A stretch of DNA of 64,000 nt from Macrolepiota albuminosa (taxonomy: Eukaryota; Basidiomycota; Agaricomycetes; Agaricales; Agaricaceae), in the NCBI GenBank assembly GCA_027475525.1, contig JAMWFC010000125.1:577723-641722 (forward strand), read 5' to 3'. The first letter of the stretch is position 1. Every line of letters begins with the position of its first letter. Below the pieces are notes generated by a model. It searched no databases, had not been told where the DNA came from, and saw only the letters and a list, made by a program, of their open reading frames with translations. Shown here piece by piece: positions 56,231 to 64,000 of this stretch. A program made the translations under genes and the position numbers.

Positions 56231-57700
56231 ATCGAGCTTGTCCTGATCAGGGTGGATACCCCGCTCGTCTATGACATGCCCTAGGCAGTCTATACTCTGA
56301 GCGTAGAGCTCACATTTTTTCCACTTCAAGTACAACTTGTACTTGCGCAGTCGTTTGAATACGACTCTGAGGTGCTGTTCATGCTCCTCCATAGTATCCG
56401 AGTAGATGAATATGTCATCTAAGTAGACGTGCATGAACCGTCCTATTACGTCTCGGAAGATAGAGGTCATTAGCCTCTGGAAAGTTGCTGGAGCATTGCA
56501 GTCTCCGATCTGCATTATATTGCTTGTGAATGTACCCATGATTGACGCAAATACGGTCTTTGAAACGTCCTCGGTGCGAATGCGCACCTGCTCATAGGCG
56601 TCAGTAAGGTCAATCTTCGAGCGATACTTCACCCGAGCCACGTCTTCCCGGATCACCTCTTGATCTGGTAAAGGAGTTACATCCTTTATGGTATTGTCAT
56701 TGCGCTGACGCGCATCAAGGGCTGTTCGAAGGGTTCCATCCTTCTTCGGGATGCACAATAGCGGTGCAGCTTGAGCGGTGGTGCATGGGGACCACCATTG
56801 GGCATTCAAATAGCGATTAGTCTTATCGCGTAGTTGCTCCTGGAGGGCGCGCGGGCAGCGCGGCAAGTGGTACTTATACTGCTTGTTCTCGTCTATGAGA
56901 TTAATCTCATGGTTCACCTCCCGCCATGGCGGGAGCTCCTCCTTGGTCCCATTGACCATGTCGGCAAATTCTTCTTGCCATTGCTGACGCAACCGAGGAA
57001 TATCTTCCTCACGAAGGCTTGTCGCCTTCTGCTTCCCCTTCATACGCACCGGGGGAAGTAATTCCACCGTCTCTGAGGGTGGCCGAGGCGGCGGTGCATA
57101 CTGCTCGCGCATTGCGAGCACCCGATTGACACTGTCATCAGGTATATGTAGTCTCAGCGGAGCACCCGCTGCCGCTGTCTTATAAGCCACGAGGCTTCTT
57201 CCTTCACGTACAAGCGAGTACGCTATGGATACCTCGTCCGGGGCTGGCTGGCGATACGCTGGTTTGACGGTCATCCGTCTCTGGTGCGCATTTCGCGCAC
57301 ACGTGGCTGCCACCAGCTCGTTCCACTCTTGCGGCATTCGGGGGTCGTATGCCCAGTCGTACTCCGGTAGGGGAGCTGGTCGCTCCCATAGGGACCGTGT
57401 GTCCCCCTCTACTGAGGCTTCCGCCTCTCGGATGCTGTCTTTCAAGTCTTCCAACTTGACTCGTGAGGACGTAGGTGGGCATACATCCACTGAGTCCTCC
57501 CGTCGTCTCGCCTTTCGATGGCGTTTGTCCGGAGGCCTTGCGCCTCGAATCTCAGGAGCGATTATTCGCTCGTCGCTCCTCTTGGAGGCTTGATACTCCT
57601 CCTCGCTCATCATTACCACGTTGTGGTCTGCTCTCAGTCCAGGCATAGCCTGCACTTCCTCCTCCACATCCTCCACGGCCGGCACTCTGCGCCGGCCAAG
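56117..57700 (-). CDS. Pol N-terminal part: linker and reverse transcriptase
   Basis: Open from just after the UGA at 57701-57703. A 230-residue linker (EDSVDVCPPTSSRVKLEDL, RLHIPDDSVNRVLAM) is followed by the RT: WSPCTTAQAAPLLCIPKKDG, KIDLTDAYEQVRI, ASIMGTFTSNIMQIGDCNAP and the catalytic FMHVYLDDIFIYSD block, then CLGHVIDERGIHPDQDK. In usual Ty3/gypsy RTs the LTDAYEQVRI Asp and the YLDD Asp pair bind metal; all are present here. The first ATG after the UGA codes MPAVEDVEEEVQ, but readthrough from the protease is more likely. The C-terminal residues after DKLDVFGSGA are out of frame because of the 77-bp repeat at 56077-56230. Confidence 0.92.
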   Translation of the reverse strand, partial: LGRRRVPAVEDVEEEVQAMPGLRADHNVVMMSEEEYQASKRSDERIIAPEIRGARPPDKRHRKARRREDSVDVCPPTSSRVKLEDLKDSIREAEASVEGDTRSLWERPAPLPEYDWAYDPRMPQEWNELVAATCARNAHQRRMTVKPAYRQPAPDEVSIAYSLVREGRSLVAYKTAAAGAPLRLHIPDDSVNRVLAMREQYAPPPRPPSETVELLPPVRMKGKQKATSLREEDIPRLRQQWQEEFADMVNGTKEELPPWREVNHEINLIDENKQYKYHLPRCPRALQEQLRDKTNRYLNAQWWSPCTTAQAAPLLCIPKKDGTLRTALDARQRNDNTIKDVTPLPDQEVIREDVARVKYRSKIDLTDAYEQVRIRTEDVSKTVFASIMGTFTSNIMQIGDCNAPATFQRLMTSIFRDVIGRFMHVYLDDIFIYSDTMEEHEQHLRVVFKRLRKYKLYLKWKKCELYAQSIDCLGHVIDERGIHPDQDKLDVFGSGARPEITMTSNDSLALSTTYRAYSGVAHAPKLQ

Positions 57701-57703
57701 TCA
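57701..57703 (-). promoter_or_regulatory. Conserved UGA between protease and RT (likely readthrough site)
   Basis: Minus-strand context KDSP-UGA-CUU-GGC. Upstream and downstream coding is in the same frame. UGA stands at the same alignment position in copy 2 (39036) and family E (63648, UGA-CUA-G). UGA followed by CU, especially CUA, is a known leaky stop context. Confidence 0.6.
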
Positions 57704-58956
57704 TGGAGAGTCCTTGCGTTTCTCCATAGTGCGATGACGTCGCAGACGATTATCAGTGTCGTCTGCTGTTGCTCGTTCGGCTGGGATCACTTTCCCATTC
57801 ACTAGTACCTGACATTGGTCAAAGTCTAGTATGACTTTGTTACGCCGCATGAATGGCGTTCCCAGTATCATATTGTAGCGATCGAAGTTCGCTACATCCA
57901 TGTATTCCCGGCTACATGAGCCCGGCGTTTGGACATTTACATTTGTCCCATACTGCACCATGGCTCGGCTCCCTACGGTGCCCAGCTGTAACGCCAATGG
58001 CGTATCCAACTCCTGCACGGATATTCCGTACACATGGGCGAACTGGGGTGTTATGCCCGATGTGGTACTCCCAGAGTCCCATAGGGTCCATGCCTTGTGG
58101 CCGTCTACGTCCACATACGAGACCAGGCACTCCTTGTCTGCTCGTTTCAATGTTGGGCGCTGCAAAGTGCCCTCTGCACGACGAAGGGTCACCTTCTTCA
58201 TCCGAACTACGTTATTCCGTTCGGGATCATTTGTGGGCGGCCAATCCGTCATCGCCGCTAGGCACTCAGAGTCGCTGTCGCGACTGTAATACTCATTGTT
58301 GTAGATGTCGTCATATACGTCGACTGTGACGTACTCCTCCCCCTCCACGACCACACTCTCGGGCTCAGCGCCCGATGCCTCCTCTGGGGGCTCCTGGTTG
58401 TTTGTGGGGTGCTCCGCCTCAGACTCGGCAGATACGTCTCCATCACTCCCACTCGCGGCTGCAGTATGTGCAGCTCGAAGGTGGGCGCGGGGTGTATACC
58501 CCTTCCTCGGGGGTCCTGGCTTCGCAGGGCAGTTGGTAGCGTAGTGGCCTGGTTGGCCACACGCGAAACAAGTCCCCGACTGCCCCGGTGGGTTGGCCAG
58601 CTTGAAGTCCGGCCTTGGTTTAGGACGTTCGCCGTCCGGCGCCCGCTCTGGGCGTGGGCGGCTCAGCCCTCGGTTTGCAGCAGGGGTTCTGCGTACAACA
58701 AACCGCGTGTTGCGGTCACGGTCCAAATCGGTCTTTTTGGCCGCCCTCGGTTTGCAGCAGGGGTTCTGCGTACAACAAACCGCGTGTTGCGGTCACGGTC
58801 CAAATCGGTCTTTTTGGCCAGGAAGGTCCCCACATGCTGACCCCGTGAAGGTGTCCCACCAGGCGGTAGTCGCCTGGGTCCCCCTTTGTGCCCACTCCGA
58901 TGTTCGTAGTGGTTAGCAGTCTTCAGAGACTGCTCATACCGGATGGCATATGCCAC
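57701..58956 (-). CDS. Gag zinc knuckle and aspartic protease, chromovirus A copy 3
   Basis: Open stretch 58726-57701, preceded by 58956-58663, which overlaps it through an exact 77-bp repeat (58666-58819). Order: VAYAIRYEQSLKTANHYE-type Gag end, basic linker, CCHC knuckle CFACGQPGHYATNC, acidic linker (VVVEGEEYVTVDVY), then protease with the active-site motif LWDSGSTTSGITPQFAHVYG and the hydrophobic flap-like ANFDRYNMILGTPFM. The protease would mature the polyprotein. It ends at the UGA described separately. Gag and protease share one frame here, so only the protease-RT boundary needs recoding. Confidence 0.88.
58666..58819. repeat. Exact 77-bp tandem duplication 7 (probable assembly artefact)
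   Basis: Period 77 just before the zinc knuckle of Gag. Confidence 0.85.
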
Positions 58957-60548
58957 AAATCGTTGACTTCTGGGGACAATCCGTCCTCACGTATCAAATA
59001 GCGGCGCATATCCGCTGGAATGCCATCCAAGAACGTTTCGAGCATTGTATACCCGTCCGGGTATACTGCCATGTTCTGGGCATGGTCATTAAGGGTATTA
59101 TAGAACCCTTGTACTCCCAACTTCTCGGTGTACTTGGCGGACTGGAAGTCCCGCCTTGCATCCTGGAGCGTTGAGGGGTGTACGAATCGATCGTACAGTC
59201 CTGTAAGGACTCCTTTAAACGTCCAGTCATATTGGACACGATTGACGTGCAGTACTGCCCGTCGAAACCAACCCATGGCCTCTCCGGCCAAGAACTCAGG
59301 CAGAACGAAAATTCGTTCTCGTTCCATACGGTCACCTCCGTATAAGCACATGGCAAGATGGGTGCATACATCCATCGCCCAATCTTCCAGGTCGCTGAAC
59401 TTGGACGCGCCTGTATAGGTGCAAATGTGCCTACTGTCTGCTTTATGCAGCTTCACTCCGTCTGGTAACCGTAAGGTTACGCCCAGGGCATCATCGACTA
59501 CTCGATGCAGGCGATCGTGCATGGCTTCACGATGCATTCGGATGGCTTCCCGCTGACCCGGGGATCTAGTCGCCAAATCAGCGGCATGGGGAAGTGACTT
59601 TCCCCGTCCACCTTGCGGGGGACGTCCCGAGCCTCCTCGACTGTGGGCATAATTGCCCTCGTCTCGAGGAATTGACCTAGGGCCGTCATCCCGGCCGTTA
59701 CCAGGGACATCACGTCTCGTGGCGCCATCTCGATCGAGGAAGTCTCCTCGATCATGATCGTTGCGCCGCCCTGGACCTGGAGAAGCTTGATTCTCCTGAC
59801 CCTGCGTGACGAATTGACAACGCATCTCGTCAATGGGCTTAGTGCCCTCAAATACGATGCCCTGATCGTCTATAAAGGACTGTCCCTTAGTCCTGAGGTC
59901 GCCATTGCGCATACGTTGGTACGCGACTCTGTCGCTCAACGTTTCGGCCATGGGCACGCGCGGCATCACGGATGCCTCGCTTTCCACTTTGAGCACAGTG
60001 CTATCGTGCCCATCCGGACCTGACATATCTGTCCTACGGTCATGGTTACGCATGTGCAGGGGCTCCTCACGCCACCCTTGTCCTGCTGGAGTATAAAAAG
60101 TACTCACCGGTCTTACTTCGGGCACTTCTTGCGCCCGTGCTAGTGCCTCCACTAGCTCGATTCCGACGTCTTGATTGCGTCGTGCCAAGCATTCCTCGGA
60201 CGTGTGGCTCCAGGGGGTCAAGACCCCCGATTGCCGTGTGGCCTTACGCTGCACATACATTTGCAGCTCCATAGTGAGCACTCTCACCATCAAATCAGTA
60301 TATTTTGTACTGAATACATTGGGCACTTCGTGCCCTTGTCGCCTAAGTGCTACTATATGGGCTGACGCGTAGCGCTCAAGTCGCGCTTGGGTGGTGTATT
60401 TCATCACCTCTGGGTGCAAGTCCCAGAACACCCGCAAGCGCACGGTGTACGCGGTTTTCAGCCGCTGTTCCTCTGCTCCGACGTCGTCGTCACTTGACGA
60501 CTCCATCACCTCCTCTGGAAGCTCTACAACCTCCAGAGCTTCCTCCAC
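58923..60548 (-). CDS. Gag central part, chromovirus A copy 3
   Basis: 541-codon open stretch. Acidic N-terminus, then VFWDLHPEVMKYTTQARLE and SFIDDQGIVFEGTKPIDEMR, and a capsid-like helical region (KFSDLEDWAMDVCTHLAMC, GFYNTLNDHAQNMAVYPDGY, TFLDGIPADMRRYLIREDG). It ends at 58923 because about 10 bp are missing after SPEVN compared with copy 2 (VNNVEEFVAY), shifting the frame into the next Gag piece. Upstream it joins 60644-61195 across a 77-bp repeat (60490-60643). The deletion is a true lesion or sequencing error, and would stop Gag before the knuckle. Confidence 0.88.
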   Translation of the reverse strand: MEEALEVVELPEEVMESSSDDDVGAEEQRLKTAYTVRLRVFWDLHPEVMKYTTQARLERYASAHIVALRRQGHEVPNVFSTKYTDLMVRVLTMELQMYVQRKATRQSGVLTPWSHTSEECLARRNQDVGIELVEALARAQEVPEVRPVSTFYTPAGQGWREEPLHMRNHDRRTDMSGPDGHDSTVLKVESEASVMPRVPMAETLSDRVAYQRMRNGDLRTKGQSFIDDQGIVFEGTKPIDEMRCQFVTQGQENQASPGPGRRNDHDRGDFLDRDGATRRDVPGNGRDDGPRSIPRDEGNYAHSRGGSGRPPQGGRGKSLPHAADLATRSPGQREAIRMHREAMHDRLHRVVDDALGVTLRLPDGVKLHKADSRHICTYTGASKFSDLEDWAMDVCTHLAMCLYGGDRMERERIFVLPEFLAGEAMGWFRRAVLHVNRVQYDWTFKGVLTGLYDRFVHPSTLQDARRDFQSAKYTEKLGVQGFYNTLNDHAQNMAVYPDGYTMLETFLDGIPADMRRYLIREDGLSPEVNDLWHMPSGMSSL

Positions 60549-60643
60549 TGCTGGTGTGCGCGGAAATCACTTGACGACTCCATCACCTCCTCTGGAAGCT
60601 CTACAACCTCCAGAGCTTCCTCCACTGCTGGTGTGCGCGGAAA
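60490..60643. repeat. Exact 77-bp tandem duplication 8 (probable assembly artefact)
   Basis: Period 77 in the acidic segment of Gag; splits the N-terminal piece off. Confidence 0.85.
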
Positions 60644-61195
60644 TCAATCTTCCGCGCGGTATCCTTCAGGCCTTGCAGCCTCCTCCGGTACCTCTTCTAA
60701 GTGGGCTTCCGCTACTTTAGAGGGCATTGGGCCCGCTGTGGACCGCCTGGTCCCACTGCTCCGGCTCGCAGGGAGGGTTCTCCCAGTCCGTACTGACGAC
60801 TCGGCGTCTCCTGGGGCGCCATAGGCGCCGGTTGACTGTTGGCCGTCCTGCGGGGGTCCTTTGGAAGCCAATCGGCTAGACCGTCGTGGTCCTCCTGGCA
60901 ACTGCGTAACTGGGGGCGTTAATCCCCCGGGCATCTTGTCTTGGAGGCGTTGCGGACCGTCCTGCTGTGAGCTTTCAGCTCTCCGGGCCTCGCTCTCATT
61001 CCCGGCTAGGTCGGTACTCTGACCTCGGTCTCGAGCCTTGGGTCTTACCTGACCCGCATTGGACGCTGACATGTCCTGGGTGTCTGCTGGGTCTCCCCGT
61101 AGGTCGTGGGCATTTCGCCCGCTGTCAGTGGGCGCTGCAGGTATGGGATTACTCATCGATCCCCTGTTTGAAATTTGCACGGTGTGGCTGTGCAA
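60644..61195 (-). CDS. Gag N-terminal part, chromovirus A copy 3
   Basis: 183-codon open stretch. The first ATG (61195) gives a 13-residue extension; the second (61156), MSNPIPAAPTDSG, lies closest to the wording of other copies and is an equally good start. Arg/Ser/Gln-rich, apparently disordered, with an acidic end (EEVPEEAARPE). It stops only because of the 77-bp duplication at 60490-60643. The leader from the LTR is about 93-130 nt. Confidence 0.85.
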   Translation of the reverse strand: MHSHTVQISNRGSMSNPIPAAPTDSGRNAHDLRGDPADTQDMSASNAGQVRPKARDRGQSTDLAGNESEARRAESSQQDGPQRLQDKMPGGLTPPVTQLPGGPRRSSRLASKGPPQDGQQSTGAYGAPGDAESSVRTGRTLPASRSSGTRRSTAGPMPSKVAEAHLEEVPEEAARPEGYRAED

Positions 61196-61287
61196 GAAGC
61201 TCGAGAAGCTGATAGAGTTCTGTCAACGAACTCAACGACTGACGTCGGATGCTAGGCAATAGATCCTAGCTGGCGGATTCAAAAAAA

Positions 61288-61523
61288 TGTAACGAAGTTA
61301 CAGAGATTGTGAGAGCTTAGGTTCACACTGCACAGAATCAGACCAGTCCGGTCTATTGACTATGTAGTATCAACACAAAAATAAGCTGCTTTGTAAGCAG
61401 CTGGTAAACTAATTTATATAATAATGTAAATTAATATTATATTATAATAAATATAATATAATAGTATCTACTGTAAGGTAAGTAAAGCTATGTGGACAAC
61501 GCCACATAGCGGACTACGCTACA
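61288..61523 (-). repeat. 5' LTR of chromovirus A copy 3
   Basis: 236 bp from TGTAACGAAGTTACAG to GACTACGCTACA. The next 77 bp (61524-61600) exactly repeat its outer end and are taken as an assembly duplication. On the Gag side it is followed by TTTTTTTGAATCCGCC, with no TGG-type tRNA primer site at the junction. Confidence 0.93.
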
Positions 61524-61600
61524 ATAAATATAATATAATAGTATCTACTGTAAGGTAAGTAAAGCTATGTGGACAACGCCACATAGCGGACTACGCTACA
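61446..61600. repeat. Exact 77-bp tandem duplication 9 (probable assembly artefact)
   Basis: Period 77 at the outer end of the 5' LTR, ending exactly at the TSD. Confidence 0.85.
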
Positions 61601-61605
61601 TGATA

Positions 61606-62897
61606 ATAGTAGTGACCACTACGAGCGGAGGGAGCCAATTCGTCGCAATAACGATGGTGGAGAACGTGATTGTAGGAATGACGATCAGGACGATAATAAT
61701 TGTTGTGATAGTGGCAGGCAGGCTGGTGGATTACCAGCAGAGCAACAAGTGAGGCAACAGCCCACCCCACAGCTGGAAAGAGCGGCCAATGAGCACCTGT
61801 TTCGCAGTCCCCGGGCATTTTCGATGCCCGCACCTCATGAATTGCATGAAACTACGCTGGGAATGAATGAAGCGGTCAGGATCCATATGGATCATATGCA
61901 TGACCACCTCACTTGTCTGGTGGATGACTCCCTTGGAGTCAGATTTAAGTTTCCTGCTGGGGTAAGTCTCCGTAAATCCAATGGTAAGCACATATGTGCG
62001 TATGCTGGGGGACATAGGTTCTCTCAACTGGAGGACTGGGCCATGGACGTGTGCTACCACCTCGCAGCCTGCTGCTATGGTGGAGACAACATGGACCAGG
62101 AGAGGATATTCGTGCTACACAAATTTATGGAAGGAGAGGCTCGGAATTGGTTCCGTTGCCATGTTCTCCACATTAATCGCGACAAATCGCACTGGACATT
62201 TAAAGAGGTCCTGATAGGACTGTATAATCGGTTTGTCAACGCTGCTACGATGCAGGAAGCTCATGATGCCTTTAGAAAGGCAGTGTATGACGCTAAGACT
62301 GGTGTCCAGACCTTTTATGATGACCTGGTGGGTCATGCACAGAATATGGCTGTCTATCCAGACGAATACACTATCCGCGAGACATTCCTGGACGGAATAC
62401 CCGCAGACATGAGGAGAGCGTTGATACGCGACGATAATTTGTCTCCAGAGGTCAATACTGTGACCGAATTCTTGGCGTATGCCATCCATTATGAGCAGTC
62501 GACATGGACTGCAAACCATTATGAGCAGCGTAGTTCACGCCGAGGAACAGTGAACCGTCAGGCAGTGAAGGTGGGAACCTTCCTGGCCAAACGGACAGAT
62601 ATGGAGAACAATCGCAATCCACGATTCGTTGTTCGTAAGACAGTCCCTGGAGGCCAATGGCCTCGATCGAAGCCTGCTGGACAATTGCCAGCAAAGGATA
62701 GTCGACCCTTTTCGGGTCAGAATCAAGTAGCACCAAGAGGAGTGGTGGCGCCTGTACCGCATATAGTGGGCAAAACCGCTGGGGTTCCAGGAGCAGCCCA
62801 GAGAAGGCCTGCCGGGGATCCCTCAGCATGCTACAACTGTGGCAGGAGCGGGCATTTTGCTAAGGAGTGCCCTGCCCCTCCTAAGGCACACATCTGA
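61606..62897 (+). pseudogene. Gag C-terminal half with zinc knuckle, chromovirus E
   Basis: Resumes after the insertion. The 382-codon stretch 61749-62897 has the capsid-like region (RFSQLEDWAMDVCYHLAACC, TFYDDLVGHAQNMAVYPDEY, TFLDGIPADMRRALIRDD, VTEFLAYAIHYEQ) and CCHC knuckle CYNCGRSGHFAKEC. A UGA at 62895 falls where family A has CGA (HLRAAH against HI-stop-AAH), consistent with CpG deamination; the frame continues afterwards into protease. Confidence 0.85.
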
Positions 62898-63650
62898 GCG
62901 GCCCATATGGCTGCGGCACCTAGCGATGTTGTCAGTGACAACGAGGACGACGAGATTGTTGAGGAAGCGGAGGAAGAACCGCAGGTAGAGGCTGACAGGT
63001 TGGAAGTGGATGACACCAAGAGCATCCAGATTGATGGCGATGAATACATCGCAGTGGATGTGTACGACAGTGACTACTATGCTTGTGATGACAAGGAGGA
63101 ACACCTGTTTGCACTGACAGAGTGCCATGGAGACCAGCGCATCCGAATGAGACGCATAACCCTGCAGAAGGCAACTAATAAGTTGCAGCGGCCACGCTAT
63201 ACTCCCGAAGAGAAGGAGTGCCTGGTCACGTATGTTGATGTCAATGGACATCCGGCATGGACGTTGTGGGACTCTGGGAGTACCACTATGGGCATTACAC
63301 CCCAGTTTGCTCACGTCAACGCGATTCGCGTTCATGAACTGGAGGAGCCCTTGATGCTCCAGCTGGGGACTGTGGGGAGTCACGCTATGGTGCAGTTTGG
63401 TGCAGAGGTGAGAATAAAGACGTCAGGAACGTCGACGAAAGAATACGTGGATATAGCGAATTTTGATCGCTACGACATGATTATTGGTATGCCGTTCATG
63501 CGTAAGAACAAGGTGTCGCTGGATTTTGTGAACGACATGGTCGTTGTGAATGGTACGCCTTTGAAGGCAGAGAAAGTGGTGTTGAACAATACAGATGGTC
63601 GTTTGAGGCGCTATCGCGCAACTGAAAAGCGGCGTGATGAATGCAACTGA
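62898..63650 (+). CDS. Aspartic protease region, chromovirus E
   Basis: In frame with Gag. Acidic linker (DDEIVEEAEEEPQVEADRL), IDGDEYIAVDVYDSDYYA, then CLVTYVDVNGHPAWTLWDSG with the active-site Asp-Ser-Gly, ITPQFAHVNAIRVHELEEPL, and ANFDRYDMIIGMPFMRKNKV. First ATG after the preceding UGA is 62907. Ends at UGA (63648) in the context AAC-UGA-CUA-GAU. Confidence 0.88.
   Translation, partial: AAHMAAAPSDVVSDNEDDEIVEEAEEEPQVEADRLEVDDTKSIQIDGDEYIAVDVYDSDYYACDDKEEHLFALTECHGDQRIRMRRITLQKATNKLQRPRYTPEEKECLVTYVDVNGHPAWTLWDSGSTTMGITPQFAHVNAIRVHELEEPLMLQLGTVGSHAMVQFGAEVRIKTSGTSTKEYVDIANFDRYDMIIGMPFMRKNKVSLDFVNDMVVVNGTPLKAEKVVLNNTDGRLRRYRATEKRRDECN
63648..63650 (+). promoter_or_regulatory. UGA-CUA-G stop context between protease and pol, chromovirus E
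   Basis: UGA followed by CUA G, the strongest known readthrough context in fungi and animals. Same frame downstream (LDGRRRATVQEVEDE) aligns with the codons after the family A UGA (LGRRRVPAVEDVEEE). Confidence 0.6.
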
Positions 63651-64000
63651 CTAGATGGTCGCAGGAGAGCGACTGTACAGGAGGTGGAGGATGAACAGGC
63701 CCCACCAAAAAGCCTGCCGGCAGACTCGCCGGCTATACTGATGTCTGAGGAAGAGTTTCAAGGAACTCTGGAGAAGGGAAAGCACCCGGATGTGATTGGG
63801 TGTACCAATGGAAAGCCTAAACAGGCTGTACAGTGCAAGAATGAGCGTGGTAGACACGTGGTGGAGTCGCTGGAATGCCAGCCGACTAGCTCTCGAGTGA
63901 AGGTTGAGGATCTCGTCAGGGACGAGGTATACAGTACAATGGGAACTGTGGGTAGCATTAGGTCGCTAATGGATCGACCAGTGCCTCGGCCAGGAGTGCA
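63651..64000 (+). CDS. Pol linker N-terminus, chromovirus E (partial)
   Basis: Open from the UGA to the window edge. Readings AILMSEEEFQGTLEKGKHPD and VESLECQPTSSRVKVEDLV align with the family A pol linker (MMSEEEYQASK, CPPTSSRVKLEDL). RT would follow outside the window. Confidence 0.75.

Larger units (their letters stand above)
49868..61600 (-). mobile_element. Ty3/gypsy chromovirus A copy 3, nearly complete
   Basis: Minus strand, with LTRs at both ends, TSD TGATA (49863-49867 and 61601-61605), and Gag, zinc knuckle, protease, UGA, RT, RNase H, integrase, chromodomain, then a third ORF before the 3' LTR. LTRs are identical except for one base, so insertion was recent. Length is 11.73 kb as assembled, about 11.2 kb without seven 77-bp duplications. 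Domain order (RT-RH-IN-chromodomain) is that of chromoviruses, which target heterochromatin. The only clear non-artefact coding lesion is a roughly 10-bp deletion in Gag. Confidence 0.93.
48127..64000 (+). mobile_element. Ty3/gypsy chromovirus family E, 5' part
   Basis: LTR, Gag, zinc knuckle, protease, UGA and the pol linker on the plus strand, continuing past the window edge. Its gag is split at 49868-61600 by chromovirus A copy 3, with the host 5-mer TGATA on both sides; the Gag reading resumes directly afterwards. It is related to family A (same order, alignable Gag C-terminus and protease) but distinct. Whether it also carries a third ORF cannot be seen. Confidence 0.85.

Noticed and set aside
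62895..62897. UGA after the zinc knuckle of family E as a second readthrough site
   Set aside because: Family A has CGA at this codon, so a CpG to TpG mutation explains it.

Overview
This window looks like a repeat-rich stretch of a basidiomycete (probably Agaricomycetes) genome. The evidence is short-intron genes, a Zn2Cys6 regulator, chromodomain Ty3/gypsy elements, a fungal-type LINE and a DIRS/Ngaro-like tyrosine-recombinase retrotransposon. About 50 of the 64 kb is transposable-element material in nested layers of different age. The main host-like island is about 19.7-30.6 kb, with one supportable intact gene: a 350-aa Zn2Cys6 factor with one 46-nt intron (22931-24029).

Layout. 1-1432: 5' end of a minus-strand chromovirus (family A copy 1, chimeric Gag) with its LTR. 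1.4-6.2 kb: tandem repeats, an LTR-like repeat (family C) and a decayed minus-strand gypsy Gag (family B) with a deleted LTR. 7.2-14.2 kb: a decayed plus-strand LINE (ORF1, endonuclease, RT, RNase H) split by three solo LTRs of three families (A, B, D). 15.0-19.7 kb: a YR retrotransposon. 19.7-30.6 kb: host island. 30.6-33.5 kb: a 5'-truncated minus-strand LINE. 33.8-40.1 kb: chromovirus A copy 2 (plus, decayed), carrying a SINE-like insert, a Helitron-like insert and a family D LTR. 40.5-44.1 kb: solo LTRs B and C and a cluster of tRNA-like repeats. 44.1-48.0 kb: two decayed multi-exon genes, convergent. 48.1-64.0 kb: a plus-strand chromovirus (family E) whose gag is split by an almost complete, recent minus-strand chromovirus A copy 3 (49868-61600; TSD TGATA; LTRs differ at 1 of 236 positions).

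The young chromovirus is the most informative unit. It has LTR, Gag with a zinc knuckle, protease, an in-frame UGA, RT, RNase H, integrase and chromodomain. Between pol and the 3' LTR it carries a third large ORF of unknown function (about 1,079 codons after allowing for duplications). The UGA between protease and RT is kept at the same place in three copies of two families, which suggests programmed readthrough.

A technical warning: nine perfect tandem duplications of exactly 77 bp lie between 44.3 and 61.6 kb. A single period at nine unrelated places points to an assembly artefact (contigs sharing a 77-mer joined without removing the overlap). These duplications break most of the large ORFs there. 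All calls come from reading by eye; boundaries of decayed elements are approximate.
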